Shown piece by piece: positions 43,598 through 52,936 of a DNA stretch of 64,000 bases. The translations under genes and the position numbers were made by a program. The DNA comes from Candidatus Peregrinibacteria bacterium. Lineage in GTDB: Bacteria; Patescibacteriota; Gracilibacteria; CAIRYL01; GCA-016699755. The notes under the pieces are model-generated. The model made no database searches. It was not told the origin of the DNA and saw only the letters and a list, made by a program, of their open reading frames with translations. The stretch is taken from positions 682,001-746,000 of the forward strand of contig CP065009.1 in the NCBI GenBank assembly GCA_016699755.1. The letters are read 5' to 3'. Numbering within the stretch: position 1 is the stretch's first letter; the number at the start of each line of letters is the position of its first letter.

Positions 43598-46500
43598 CCC
43601 CCCGTTTCCAAATCAAGAATAGGTCCGTTAATTCCGCCTTGTTTTGTTGATGACCACCTAAATTTTGTTAAACCAGTAGTCCCGCCAAATGTTGTCAGCC
43701 AAGATGTGCTTGCTTGGTCCATAGCCATCTTGATATAAGGGCCTGCAAAATACCATTTATCGCCCCATACATTGGCTGGCATATTGATAAGTGCATTTGC
43801 AATTGAACCTAACTGTAAATTCCCTTCAACAGTCAACTTTTCTACAGGAGCGATTGTCCCGATGCCGACGTTGCCTGTGGAGGTATCCACATACAAATCA
43901 TCGGTATTGACGAAAAAATCACCAGTTCCATTTGGTGCTACCTCAATGTTCCCATTGCTCGCAGAAACAATTTTGTGTCCATTCACGTCCAAATCTCCGC
44001 CAAGCTGAGGAGTTGTATCTTCTACTACATTTTCCAAATAACTTCCCAAGTCAGAAATTTGACTCTCGGTAATGGTAAGTGCTCCTTCATGCTGTGTCAC
44101 CGAACTCTCTGTGATATTTGCATCGGGAACATTTGCCCATGTTACAGCACTCGTGAGATCGTTTGTTTCTGCTGTTGTGAGGGTTGTTGGATCTATCCAA
44201 GTAAATCCGTTGGTTGCGTTGTCGAAGGTAAGGAGATAGTTATCGTTTGCGCTATTTGTTACTTTGAGATTTGCTTCATCAATAACATTATCTGCGACAA
44301 GAACATTGTTGTACGAACCAGTAATTTCTCCCGTGAGTTGTACTTTTCCGGCAATAGCATCAGTAGCAAAGGGAACACCAACAGTAGAACTCATTTCGAT
44401 CCACTCATCTCCATTACAGATGTAAATGGTGTCATCGTTTTTATTGTATGTTGCCCAACTTTCGGTGGTGGTATCGCACGTACCATACTTTGTTTCGGCA
44501 TCGGTTTCGGTAATTTCAATAGGATCTTTCCAAGTAAGTCCGTTGATGAGGTTGTCGACATATTGTTTCGTTGCCGCTTTTAAATCGCTATCGGGATCTC
44601 CCGCAAGTACAAGATCGCCGGTCATGGTTCCCCCAGTAATATTGAGTTTTGCATCAAGTACATCTTGAAGATCGGTTTGATCAGAAATGGTTCCTGTAAT
44701 TTCTCCCCATGCTCCACCAGAAGCATCTACCCAACTTGGTGCAGAGCCATCTCCATTCGAAGTAAGTACTTGTCCACTTGTTCCGGGAGCACTATTGACA
44801 TTGAGTTCTCCGGTAAAATTGATGTTTCCATTGACATCGAGTTTCTCTGTTGGTGAGGTGGTTCCAATACCAACGTTACCGTTTCCGAGGATTGTCATTT
44901 TGGTTTGCAGGGATTGAAGTGTATTTCCCGAGGAGAGGGTGGTGCCGGTTTTGAAAGAGATAGTACTTGCTCCTGTTCCTTTTCCTGCTCCAGAAGTGAG
45001 GACGAGTTGTCCGCCGGAGAGATTTGGAGTACCACCGGAAGTGGCGAAGAGTTCGTAGATACCGCCACCATACACAGGTGCATAGATATTTCCGTTGGGG
45101 TCGGCGGTCATGCCGCGCCACAGTCTCGATGTTTGCCCGAGGGGGAGAAAGTCTCCCGTCCCTCCGGTTTGTTTATAGATGTCGCCATTCCACACAGCTG
45201 CATAGATATTTCCGCTGGAGTCAGTGGTTATGCCATGCCACTGTCTCGATGCTTGTCCGAGAGGGAGAAAGTCCCCCGTCCCTCCGGTTTGTTTGTAGAT
45301 ATCGCCAGTATCTGTAGTTGCATAGACATTTCCGCTGGAGTCGGCGGTTATGCTGCGCCAATTTCTCGATGTTTGTCCGAGGGGGAGAAAGTCTCCCGTC
45401 CCTCCGGTTTGTTTGTAGATATCGCCAGTATATGTAGACGCATAGATATTTCCGCTGGAGTCAGTGGTCATGCCATACCAATACCTACTCGTTTGCCCCA
45501 AGGCGATAAAGTTCCCTGTTCCGCCGGTTTGTTTGTAAATGTCACCACCCCACACAGCTGCATAGACATTTCCGCTGGAGTCGGCGGTCATGCCGGTCCA
45601 CAGTCTCGTTGTTTGTCCGAGGGGGAGAAAGTCCCCCGTCCCTCCGGTTTGTTTGTAAATGTCACCGTTATGCACAGACGCATAGACATTTCCGTTAGAG
45701 TCAGTGGTCATGCCATGCCACTCTCTCGATGCTTGTCCGAGCGACACAAAATTGGTTGAGGCGTCTGTTCCCGTGTTTCCCGCAGAAAGAACAAGTGCTT
45801 TTCCTGCAGTGTCTCCTCCTGTGCTTTCTACTCCAACTGCTCGATCTTGCGTATTCCCAAAGGCAAGCGTGTAGGTTGGCGAGGTGGTGCCGATTCCAAT
45901 ATTTCCACCATCGGTAATGGTGAGTCGGTCATCTGTATTCCAAAATCGTAAATCTGCTGTGGTTTCATCTTGATATATTCCCCAGTGGTTTTCTGCTCCA
46001 CTTTGTATATCTATTTCTGAGTTGGTTCCAGTATCGGTTTTAATATGGAGTTTCGCATTTGGACTTGCTGTTCCAATCCCGACTCGTCCATTTAGTTCAT
46101 CAATATATGCAGTAGAACCAAGGTTAATTGTCCCTTTAGTGGCGTTTGCGGTTGAACTTAACGTGAAGTTATCACCAGCATCTGTTCCACCGGTAAGAGA
46201 TTGTCCTCCGCTTCTTCCAGCAAGAAGGGCATATTGCGTATGGTCATCGTCTGTGAGTCCTGTAAGAGCTCCGTGATCGGTTGTTCCAACCGTACTGGCA
46301 TCTACCCAAGTTGGTGCAGATCCATCTCCACCAGAAGTAAGTACTTGTCCACTTGTTCCGGGAGCACTATTGATATTCAGTTCTCCGGTAAAGTTTATGT
46401 TTCCATTGACATCGAGTTTCTCTGTTGGTGAGGTGGTTCCAATACCAACGTTACCGTTTCCGAGGATTGTCATTTTGGTTTGCAGGGATTGAAGTGTATT

Positions 46501-49500
46501 TCCCGAGGAGAGGGTGGTGCCGGTTTTGAAAGAGATAGTACTTGCTCCTGCTCCTTTTCCTGCTCCAGAAGTGAGGACGAGTTGTCCGCCAGAGAGGTTT
46601 GGAGTACCACCGGAAGTGGCGAAGAGTTCGTAGATACCGCCACCACTTTCAGCTGCATAGACATTTCCGTTGGAGTCGGCGGTCATGTTGCGCCACAGTC
46701 TCGATGTTTGCCCGAGGGGGAGAAAGTCTCCCGTCCCTCCGGTTTGTTTGTAGATATCGCCATTACTTACAGCCGCATAGATATTTCCGCTGGAGTCGGC
46801 GGTCATGCCATACCAATATCTCGTTGTTTGTTCGAGGGGGAGAAAGTCTCCCGTCCCTCCGGTTTGTTTGTAGATGTCACCACTATAGTCAGCTGCATAG
46901 ACATTTCCGTTGGAGTCGGCGGTTATGCTGCGCCAATTTCTCGATGTTTGTCCGAGGGGGAGAAAGTCTCCCGTCCCTCCGGTTTGTTTGTAGATATCGC
47001 CAGTATATGCAGTCGCATAGACATTTCCGCTGGAGTCATTGGTCATGTCGGTCCAATTTCTCGATGCTTGTCCGAGGGGGAGAAAGTCCCCCGTCCCTCC
47101 GGTTTGTTTATAGATGTCGCCATTCCACACAGCTGCATAGATATTTCCGCTGGAGTCAGTGGTTATGCCATACCAATTTCTCGATGTTTGTCCGAGGGGG
47201 AGAAAGTTTCCCGTCCCTCCGGTTTGTTTGTAGATGTCTCCATTACTTACAGTCGCATAGACATTTCCGTTAGAGTCAGTGGTCATGCCATACCACGTTC
47301 TCGATGTTTGTCCGAGCGACACAAAATCGGTTGAGGCATCTGTTCCCGTGTTTCCCGCAGAGAGAACAAGTGCTTTTCCTGCAGTGTCTCCTCCTGTGCT
47401 TTCTACTCCAACTGCTCGATCTTTCGTATTTCCAAAGGCAAGCGCGTAGGTAGGAGAGGTGGTGCCGATACCAATATTTCCACCATCGGTAATGGTGAGT
47501 CGGTTATCTGTATTCCAAAATCGTAAATCTGCTGTGGTTTCATCTTGATATATTCCCCAGTGGTTTTCTGCTCCACTTTGTATATCTATTTCTGAGTTGG
47601 TTCCAGTATCGGTTTTAATATGGAGTTTCGCATTTGGACTTGCTGTTCCAATACCCACGTTGTCTGTTGCAGAATCTACTACAAGCGTATTGGTATCCAC
47701 TGTGAGACTTCCTGTTGTCGTTACATTTTGACTGCCAAAATCGGGAGAAATTTTTGTTCCAGAAATGGCGGCAGCAGAGTTGACATCGGCATCGACCAAA
47801 GAATCATCGGTAATGCCTACATTATTCCACGTGCCATCGAGTACTCCAGAAAGTTCTAAAATACCGGCATTGCTCGTGGTAGCATACGGAATACTGGCTG
47901 AAGCTCCAATAAGCACCCAATCGGTTCCATTACACACGTACACCGCTCCGTCGTTTTTGTTGTAGGTTGCCCAACTTTCTTTCGTGCTGTCACATGCGCC
48001 AAGCGTACCAAGTCCATCGGTTTCATCCGCATCGTCAACAGGATCTTTCCATGTGAGTCCGTTGATTTTATTATTCACGTATTCCACCGTAGCGGCATAC
48101 GTGGTATCGGTATCTGCTGGCGTTGCGAGATTGGTGATGCTATTTCCGCTCATGTTTACATTTCCGGCAAATTTCCCTGCGCCATTTACATCGAGCATAA
48201 CAGAAGGAGAAGTGGTGCCGATTCCCACATTTCCCTTGAGATACTGTTTTGTACCATCAACTTTTAAGAGTTCAGTTTGAGTATCTCCGCTTTCTGTCCA
48301 GCTGCGAACGGCAAAATAGGGTGTTTGCCCAGAAGAAACTTTTCCTCCCATTTTAAAGATAACATTTCCAGTGGTTCCTGTTGCTTCGTCTTGCCGACTT
48401 TCAACAACAAAATCGGAATCGTTTACCGAAAATGCGGCGTGTTCGCCTACTGCGCCTAAACGAGTGAGATAGAATTTTTGATTTCCACTGTCGGTATCAA
48501 AAATAGTACTTCCATCAACGTGGAGTTTCGCATTTGGACTTGCTGTTCCAATCCCGACTCGTCCATTTAGTTCATCAATATATGCAGTAGAACCAAGGTT
48601 AATTGTTCCTTTAGTGGCGTTTGCGGTTGAACTTAACGTGAAGTTATCACCAGCATCTGTTCCACCGGTAAGAGATTGTCCTCCGCTTCTTCCGGCAAGA
48701 AGGGCATATTGCGTATGGTCATCGTCTGTGAGTCCTGTAAGCGCTCCGTGATCGGTTGTTCCAACCGTACTGGCATCTACCCAAGTTGGTGCAGATCCAT
48801 CTCCGCCAGAAGTAAGTACTTGTCCACTTGTTCCGGGAACACTATTGATATTCAGTTCTCCGGTAAAATTGATGTTTCCATTGACATCGAGTTTCTCTGT
48901 TGGTGAGGTGGTTCCGATACCAACGTTACCATTCCCGAGGATTGTCATTTTGGTTTGCAGGGGTTGAAGTGTATTTCCCGAGGAGAGGGTGGTGCCGGTT
49001 TTGAAAGAGATAGTACTTGCTCCTGTTCCTTTTCCTGCTCCAGAGGAGAGAACAAGCTGTCCGCCGGAGAGGTTTGGAGTACCACCGGAAGTGGCGAAGA
49101 GTTCGTAGATACCGCCATTACTTACAACCGCATAGATATTTCCGCTGGAATCAGCGGTTATGCCATACCAAGCTCTCGATGTTTGTCCGAGGGGAAGAAA
49201 GTCTCCCGTCCCTCCGGTTTGTTTGTAGATGTCTCCGTCCCGTACCGCCGCATAGACATCTCCGCTGGGGGTAGTGGTCATGCCAAACCAAGTTCTCGAT
49301 GCTTGTCCGAGGGGGAGAAAGTCTCCCGTCCCTCCGGTTTGTTTGTAGATGTCGCCATTAAACACAGCCGCATAGACATTTCCGCTGGGGGTAGTGGTCA
49401 TACCGGTCCAAAGTCTCGATGTTTGCCCGAGGGGGAGAAAGTCTCCCGTCCCTCCGGTCTGTTTGTAGATATCACCACTATAGTTAGCCGCATAGATATT

Positions 49501-52500
49501 TCCGCTGGAGTCAGTGGTTATGCCATACCAATTTCTCGATGTTTGTCCGAGGGGGAGAAAGTCTCCCGTCCCTCCGGTTTGTTTGTAGATGTCGCCACCC
49601 CACACAACCGCATAGATATTTCCGCTGGAGTCAGTGGTTATGCCATACCAATTTCTCGATGTTTGTCCGAGGGGGAGAAAGTCTCCCGTCCCTCCGGTTT
49701 GTTTGTAGATGTCGCCACCCCACACAACCGCATAGATATTTCCGCTGGAGTCAGTGGTTATGTTGCGCCAATCTCTCGTTGTTTGTCCGAGCGACACAAA
49801 ATCGGTTGAGGCATCTGTTCCCGTGTTTCCCGCAGAGAGAACAAGTGCTTTTCCTGCAGTGTCTCCTCCTGTGCTTTCTACTCCAACTGCTCGATCTTTC
49901 GTATTTCCAAAGGCAAGCGCGTAGGTTGGAGAGGCGGTTCCAATTCCAATATTTCCGGAAGCATCGACGACAGAAAGCGTTGTTCCACTGGAATCTTTCC
50001 ACCGAGTAAGTGGCTCTGTTTGCGTAGCACCTGCCTTAACAGAAAGAATTGTTTTGTCTAAATTCGATTGGAAAGACTCGTTTCCTATAGAAAGAGCAGC
50101 ACCCCCCCAAGCATTATTATTATCAATTCCGATACTAACTCCAGAGAGAGAATGCACAACTATAGCAGTATTATTAATTGTTCCCGTACCACTATCAGAA
50201 ACAACACCAGTTCTAATTTTAAAACCCAAATTCCCACCTCCAGCTCCAGATACAAGCTCTAAAACCCCAGAATTGTCACGGAATAGAAATCCGCTAGATC
50301 CTGTAACAGTGCCAGGCGTCAAAATCATGCCACCGCTAACATGAAATTTTGTCTTTGGATTCGTCGTCCCAATCCCCACATTCCCGTTATTCAACACCGT
50401 CAGCGCATTCGTCCCCCCATTATTCCCAACATTGACTTGCAACGCCGCCGCTGTACTCGTTCCATTGGCACTCGTTCCCTGCAAGACCAGTTTATCTGTA
50501 ACGCCGGTTCCACCGGTAAGAGATTGTCCTCCGCTTCTTCCGGCAAGAAGAGCATATTGCGTATGGTCATCGTCTGTGAGTCCTGTAAGAGCTCCATGAT
50601 CTGTTGTTCCAACCGTACTGGCATCTACCCAACTTGGTGCAGATCCATCTCCATTCGAAGTAAGTACTTGTCCACTTGTTCCGGGAGCACTATTGACATT
50701 GAGTTCTCCGGTAAAGTTTATGTTTCCATTGACATCGAGTTTCTCTGTTGGTGAGGTGGTTCCGATTCCGACGTTGCCGTTTCCTTGAACCACAAAGCGG
50801 TCTCCTCCTATCAGTGTATAACCAACCTTCGTCGCCGTCCCTGTAAACGGAGCGGTCACCGTCATCGCCACATTCGATAGAACCGTAGCGATTGTTCTTG
50901 TTTCACTGCCCCATGAGGTGGTAACCGTGATAGTATCACCTGGTTTGAAAGTATTGAGAAATTGCGTTCCTCCCTGGCCCCCCCCGTAGTTCACGCCAGA
51001 AATGTCTGTTCCGGAAACACTCACATATCCGGTGCTTGTAGTTTTCTGGTTGACAACAAACAGTCCAGTGGGATATATAGTATTCCCCACTACAACGTTT
51101 CCATTACTTGTATTGTTGAGGAATATATTACCACTACCACTGCCACCACCGGAACCACCGGATGCGTAGTAACTGTTTGGGTTGATTGTTATGGTATAAT
51201 TCCCTGTTGCATAAATATCGCCACGATATCCAGCTCCTTGGAACTGGATGCCTGTTAGGCCAGTATTATCGTTGGATTTGAGAAGTATTTCCTGATCCCC
51301 GTTTCCAACAACATTTAAAGACTGAGGCGACACCACGCTTCCACCGCCAGAGTTTATGACTGCTTTCCCGGTAACTTGTAACGGAGCGGTTGGACTCGTC
51401 GTCCCAATCCCGACATTGCCTGTTGCCTCATTGTAATACATATTTGCGCTTTTTGCTGTTCCGTCATCGGTGTACACAAACTGAAACGTTCCATCTGGTG
51501 CGGGTCCTTCGGGGCCCATTAGATTTCCCTCGTACAACCAACAATTTACGGGGTCGGTAACGCTATTTCGTGAGTAGTGTTTTCCGGCATCGGGATCGGT
51601 ATTATCCCCTTCTACTAAATATCGGTCACCATCTACTGCAGTTGCAGGATCGGCACATGTCGGAAGAGTAGTACCAGAAAACCATGTGGCTCCATCGGCT
51701 CCATCGAGTCCCGGATTTCCCGCTTCTCCTTGTACAGAAACCTGTTCCCACTGCCCCGAGGTGTCGCAAAGCACAAGCGTTTCAGAATTAGAATCGTACC
51801 CAAATGCTCCTTCTATCGTACACGACGTGCCAACACTTGCACCTATCGCGCGAATTGGTTGGTTACTGTCAAACGGAACCGTAGGCGAAGTAACACCAAC
51901 ACCAATAAATCCGTTTTTGCTCACTACCGCAATAGGCGTTCCACTCGAATTGCGCCATTCTTGCAGGTTTCCCGTTTGACCTGCCGCACTATCAACAACA
52001 AGCGCAGGATTTGTTGCAGTGGAATTGATAATTTGCACGCCAATATCTTCTTCATCAGAAAATGCCGGCTCTACGCCCGAAGATTCTCGGTCGCCAAGAA
52101 GACGAATGGTTTGATCAGAATAAATGTCGAGCGCGCCCCCATATTTTGCCTGCACGCCACTGGCACTGTTATCGCTTCCAATACGATAGGCTTCTCCGGT
52201 ACTAAAATCGGAAATGTTGATTCCAGCAGGGTCCACCGTGGTAGAATTATCTGAATCGATGCGAACTTCTGTAGAACCCGAACTCGCACTAATTTCTAAT
52301 TGATCGGTTGGGCTTGCCACACCAATTCCAATAACACCATCGGTAATAATATTTCCGTCTGAATCTATATTTCCATCACTGTGAATATCTTTGGTGACTT
52401 GGAGTTTACCGCCAGAATATGTGGCAATAGCACCATCATCTTTGTCGTATAGACCTGCGGCTTTCGCCGCAATCCACGTATTTCCAAACAGTCCGTTCAT

Positions 52501-52770
52501 TGCCGAAATTTGTGCCGAAAGTGCGGCCTCAAATGTACTCTGTCCACCCCAAGTGTCGGTATCGTCCGAACGAAATGCCCAATCAGGAAAAATACTTCCA
52601 AAAACGTCAAAAACCTTGTGAATATGGGGCTGACTTATGTCCGCAGGAGTATCAGCATGCGTTGAAAAAGGAGAAATTACTCCTTCTGTAACAATGAGAC
52701 AGAAGCAGAGAACAAAGGAACTTATGCGTCGAAGCACCGTTAAACGGTACTGTTTTTTCGAGATTTTCAT
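43507..52770 (-). CDS. Giant secreted surface protein B, main part, frameshifted at its end
   Basis: 3087 aa from the ATG at 52770 (MKISKKQYRL); an upstream start at 52869 is less likely because a promoter lies between. A signal peptide is clear (ISSFVLCFCLIVTEGV, cleavage near THA-DT). Then come tail-fibre modules, a short collagen-like GNPGLDGADGA stretch, and three six-blade propellers at residues about 988-1230, 1813-2055 and 2338-2580. Each is inserted into a module whose halves read ALVLSAGNTGTDAS and LSGGQLVLSSGAGKGTG. The last ~30 residues (AKSASGRLRQLDSW...) are out-of-frame sequence after a G6 run at 43598-43603. Adhesin or fibre role is inferred. Confidence 0.85.
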   Translation of the reverse strand: MKISKKQYRLTVLRRISSFVLCFCLIVTEGVISPFSTHADTPADISQPHIHKVFDVFGSIFPDWAFRSDDTDTWGGQSTFEAALSAQISAMNGLFGNTWIAAKAAGLYDKDDGAIATYSGGKLQVTKDIHSDGNIDSDGNIITDGVIGIGVASPTDQLEISASSGSTEVRIDSDNSTTVDPAGINISDFSTGEAYRIGSDNSASGVQAKYGGALDIYSDQTIRLLGDRESSGVEPAFSDEEDIGVQIINSTATNPALVVDSAAGQTGNLQEWRNSSGTPIAVVSKNGFIGVGVTSPTVPFDSNQPIRAIGASVGTSCTIEGAFGYDSNSETLVLCDTSGQWEQVSVQGEAGNPGLDGADGATWFSGTTLPTCADPATAVDGDRYLVEGDNTDPDAGKHYSRNSVTDPVNCWLYEGNLMGPEGPAPDGTFQFVYTDDGTAKSANMYYNEATGNVGIGTTSPTAPLQVTGKAVINSGGGSVVSPQSLNVVGNGDQEILLKSNDNTGLTGIQFQGAGYRGDIYATGNYTITINPNSYYASGGSGGGSGSGNIFLNNTSNGNVVVGNTIYPTGLFVVNQKTTSTGYVSVSGTDISGVNYGGGQGGTQFLNTFKPGDTITVTTSWGSETRTIATVLSNVAMTVTAPFTGTATKVGYTLIGGDRFVVQGNGNVGIGTTSPTEKLDVNGNINFTGELNVNSAPGTSGQVLTSNGDGSAPSWVDASTVGTTDHGALTGLTDDDHTQYALLAGRSGGQSLTGGTGVTDKLVLQGTSANGTSTAAALQVNVGNNGGTNALTVLNNGNVGIGTTNPKTKFHVSGGMILTPGTVTGSSGFLFRDNSGVLELVSGAGGGNLGFKIRTGVVSDSGTGTINNTAIVVHSLSGVSIGIDNNNAWGGAALSIGNESFQSNLDKTILSVKAGATQTEPLTRWKDSSGTTLSVVDASGNIGIGTASPTYALAFGNTKDRAVGVESTGGDTAGKALVLSAGNTGTDASTDFVSLGQTTRDWRNITTDSSGNIYAVVWGGDIYKQTGGTGDFLPLGQTSRNWYGITTDSSGNIYAVVWGGDIYKQTGGTGDFLPLGQTSRNWYGITTDSSGNIYAANYSGDIYKQTGGTGDFLPLGQTSRLWTGMTTTPSGNVYAAVFNGDIYKQTGGTGDFLPLGQASRTWFGMTTTPSGDVYAAVRDGDIYKQTGGTGDFLPLGQTSRAWYGITADSSGNIYAVVSNGGIYELFATSGGTPNLSGGQLVLSSGAGKGTGASTISFKTGTTLSSGNTLQPLQTKMTILGNGNVGIGTTSPTEKLDVNGNINFTGELNINSVPGTSGQVLTSGGDGSAPTWVDASTVGTTDHGALTGLTDDDHTQYALLAGRSGGQSLTGGTDAGDNFTLSSTANATKGTINLGSTAYIDELNGRVGIGTASPNAKLHVDGSTIFDTDSGNQKFYLTRLGAVGEHAAFSVNDSDFVVESRQDEATGTTGNVIFKMGGKVSSGQTPYFAVRSWTESGDTQTELLKVDGTKQYLKGNVGIGTTSPSVMLDVNGAGKFAGNVNMSGNSITNLATPADTDTTYAATVEYVNNKINGLTWKDPVDDADETDGLGTLGACDSTKESWATYNKNDGAVYVCNGTDWVLIGASASIPYATTSNAGILELSGVLDGTWNNVGITDDSLVDADVNSAAAISGTKISPDFGSQNVTTTGSLTVDTNTLVVDSATDNVGIGTASPNAKLHIKTDTGTNSEIDIQSGAENHWGIYQDETTADLRFWNTDNRLTITDGGNIGIGTTSPTYALAFGNTKDRAVGVESTGGDTAGKALVLSAGNTGTDASTDFVSLGQTSRTWYGMTTDSNGNVYATVSNGDIYKQTGGTGNFLPLGQTSRNWYGITTDSSGNIYAAVWNGDIYKQTGGTGDFLPLGQASRNWTDMTNDSSGNVYATAYTGDIYKQTGGTGDFLPLGQTSRNWRSITADSNGNVYAADYSGDIYKQTGGTGDFLPLEQTTRYWYGMTADSSGNIYAAVSNGDIYKQTGGTGDFLPLGQTSRLWRNMTADSNGNVYAAESGGGIYELFATSGGTPNLSGGQLVLTSGAGKGAGASTISFKTGTTLSSGNTLQSLQTKMTILGNGNVGIGTTSPTEKLDVNGNINFTGELNINSAPGTSGQVLTSGGDGSAPTWVDASTVGTTDHGALTGLTDDDHTQYALLAGRSGGQSLTGGTDAGDNFTLSSTANATKGTINLGSTAYIDELNGRVGIGTASPNAKLHIKTDTGTNSEIDIQSGAENHWGIYQDETTADLRFWNTDDRLTITDGGNIGIGTTSPTYTLAFGNTQDRAVGVESTGGDTAGKALVLSAGNTGTDASTNFVSLGQASREWHGMTTDSNGNVYASVHNGDIYKQTGGTGDFLPLGQTTRLWTGMTADSSGNVYAAVWGGDIYKQTGGTGNFIALGQTSRYWYGMTTDSSGNIYASTYTGDIYKQTGGTGDFLPLGQTSRNWRSITADSSGNVYATTDTGDIYKQTGGTGDFLPLGQASRQWHGITTDSSGNIYAAVWNGDIYKQTGGTGDFLPLGQTSRLWRGMTADPNGNIYAPVYGGGIYELFATSGGTPNLSGGQLVLTSGAGKGTGASTISFKTGTTLSSGNTLQSLQTKMTILGNGNVGIGTTSPTEKLDVNGNINFTGELNVNSAPGTSGQVLTSNGDGSAPSWVDASGGAWGEITGTISDQTDLQDVLDAKLNITGGTMTGDLVLAGDPDSDLKAATKQYVDNLINGLTWKDPIEITETDAETKYGTCDTTTESWATYNKNDDTIYICNGDEWIEMSSTVGVPFATDAIAGKVQLTGEITGSYNNVLVADNVIDEANLKVTNSANDNYLLTFDNATNGFTWIDPTTLTTAETNDLTSAVTWANVPDANITESSVTQHEGALTITESQISDLGSYLENVVEDTTPQLGGDLDVNGHKIVSASNGNIEVAPNGTGDFFVNTDDLYVDTSTGNVGIGTIAPVEKLTVEGNLQLGSIANALINMPANVWGDKWYFAGPYIKMAMDQASTSWLTTFGGTTGLTKFRWSSTKQGGINGPILDLETGGMQYFTAKSASGRLRQLDSWQSSKIQPLPL
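43598..43603 (-). other. G6 homopolymer at the frameshift in surface protein B
   Basis: On the coding strand, GAA ACG GGG GGA ATG leaves the frame; one more G gives ETGGNAIFYGKVGIG, the normal module text. So one G appears to be missing from a G7 tract. Confidence 0.8.
45030..45756 (-). repeat. Propeller array of 6 blades in surface protein B (third)
   Basis: Six 120-bp units. One blade has a divergent linker (NFIALGQTSRYW) whose DNA also differs at many silent sites (45481-45530), so it is either older or from another source. Confidence 0.9.
46605..47330 (-). repeat. Propeller array of 6 blades in surface protein B (second)
   Basis: Six 120-bp units; blades share exact variable words with other arrays, for example SRLWRNMTADSNG also in protein A and NWRSITADS also in the third array of protein B. 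Confidence 0.9.
49081..49805 (-). repeat. Propeller array of 6 blades in surface protein B (first)
   Basis: Six 120-bp units. Two neighbouring units near 49575-49740 are almost identical at the DNA level (NWYGITTDSSGNIYAVVWGGD), a sign of very recent unit duplication or conversion. Two others carry a distinct MTTTPSG word. Confidence 0.9.
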
Positions 52771-52798
52771 GTTGGTTTTTGGAAATTTCCTTCGTCTT

Positions 52799-52827
52799 AT
52801 TGTACCAAAACACCCTTTCGCGGACAA
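52799..52827 (-). promoter_or_regulatory. Promoter of surface protein B
   Basis: On the minus strand TTGTCC (52822-52827), a 17-bp spacer and TACAAT (52799-52804). The leader is about 22-28 nt before the ATG at 52770 and holds AAGGAA, rather far from the start for an SD. Confidence 0.65.
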
Positions 52828-52936
52828 GCTTTTTTTGTGAGAAAAACACTCAAAACCATCACCTCTCAAAAAACGATGTCATCCTTAGCTTGACTGAGGA
52901 TCTCTGAAAAGCCATTTTAATGTTCAATTTTGAAGG

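Noticed and set aside
43590..43610. Programmed ribosomal frameshift joining the two parts of surface protein B
   Set aside because: The context lacks an X-XXY-YYZ heptamer and no clear downstream pseudoknot is seen. Loss of one G in a homopolymer explains it more simply.
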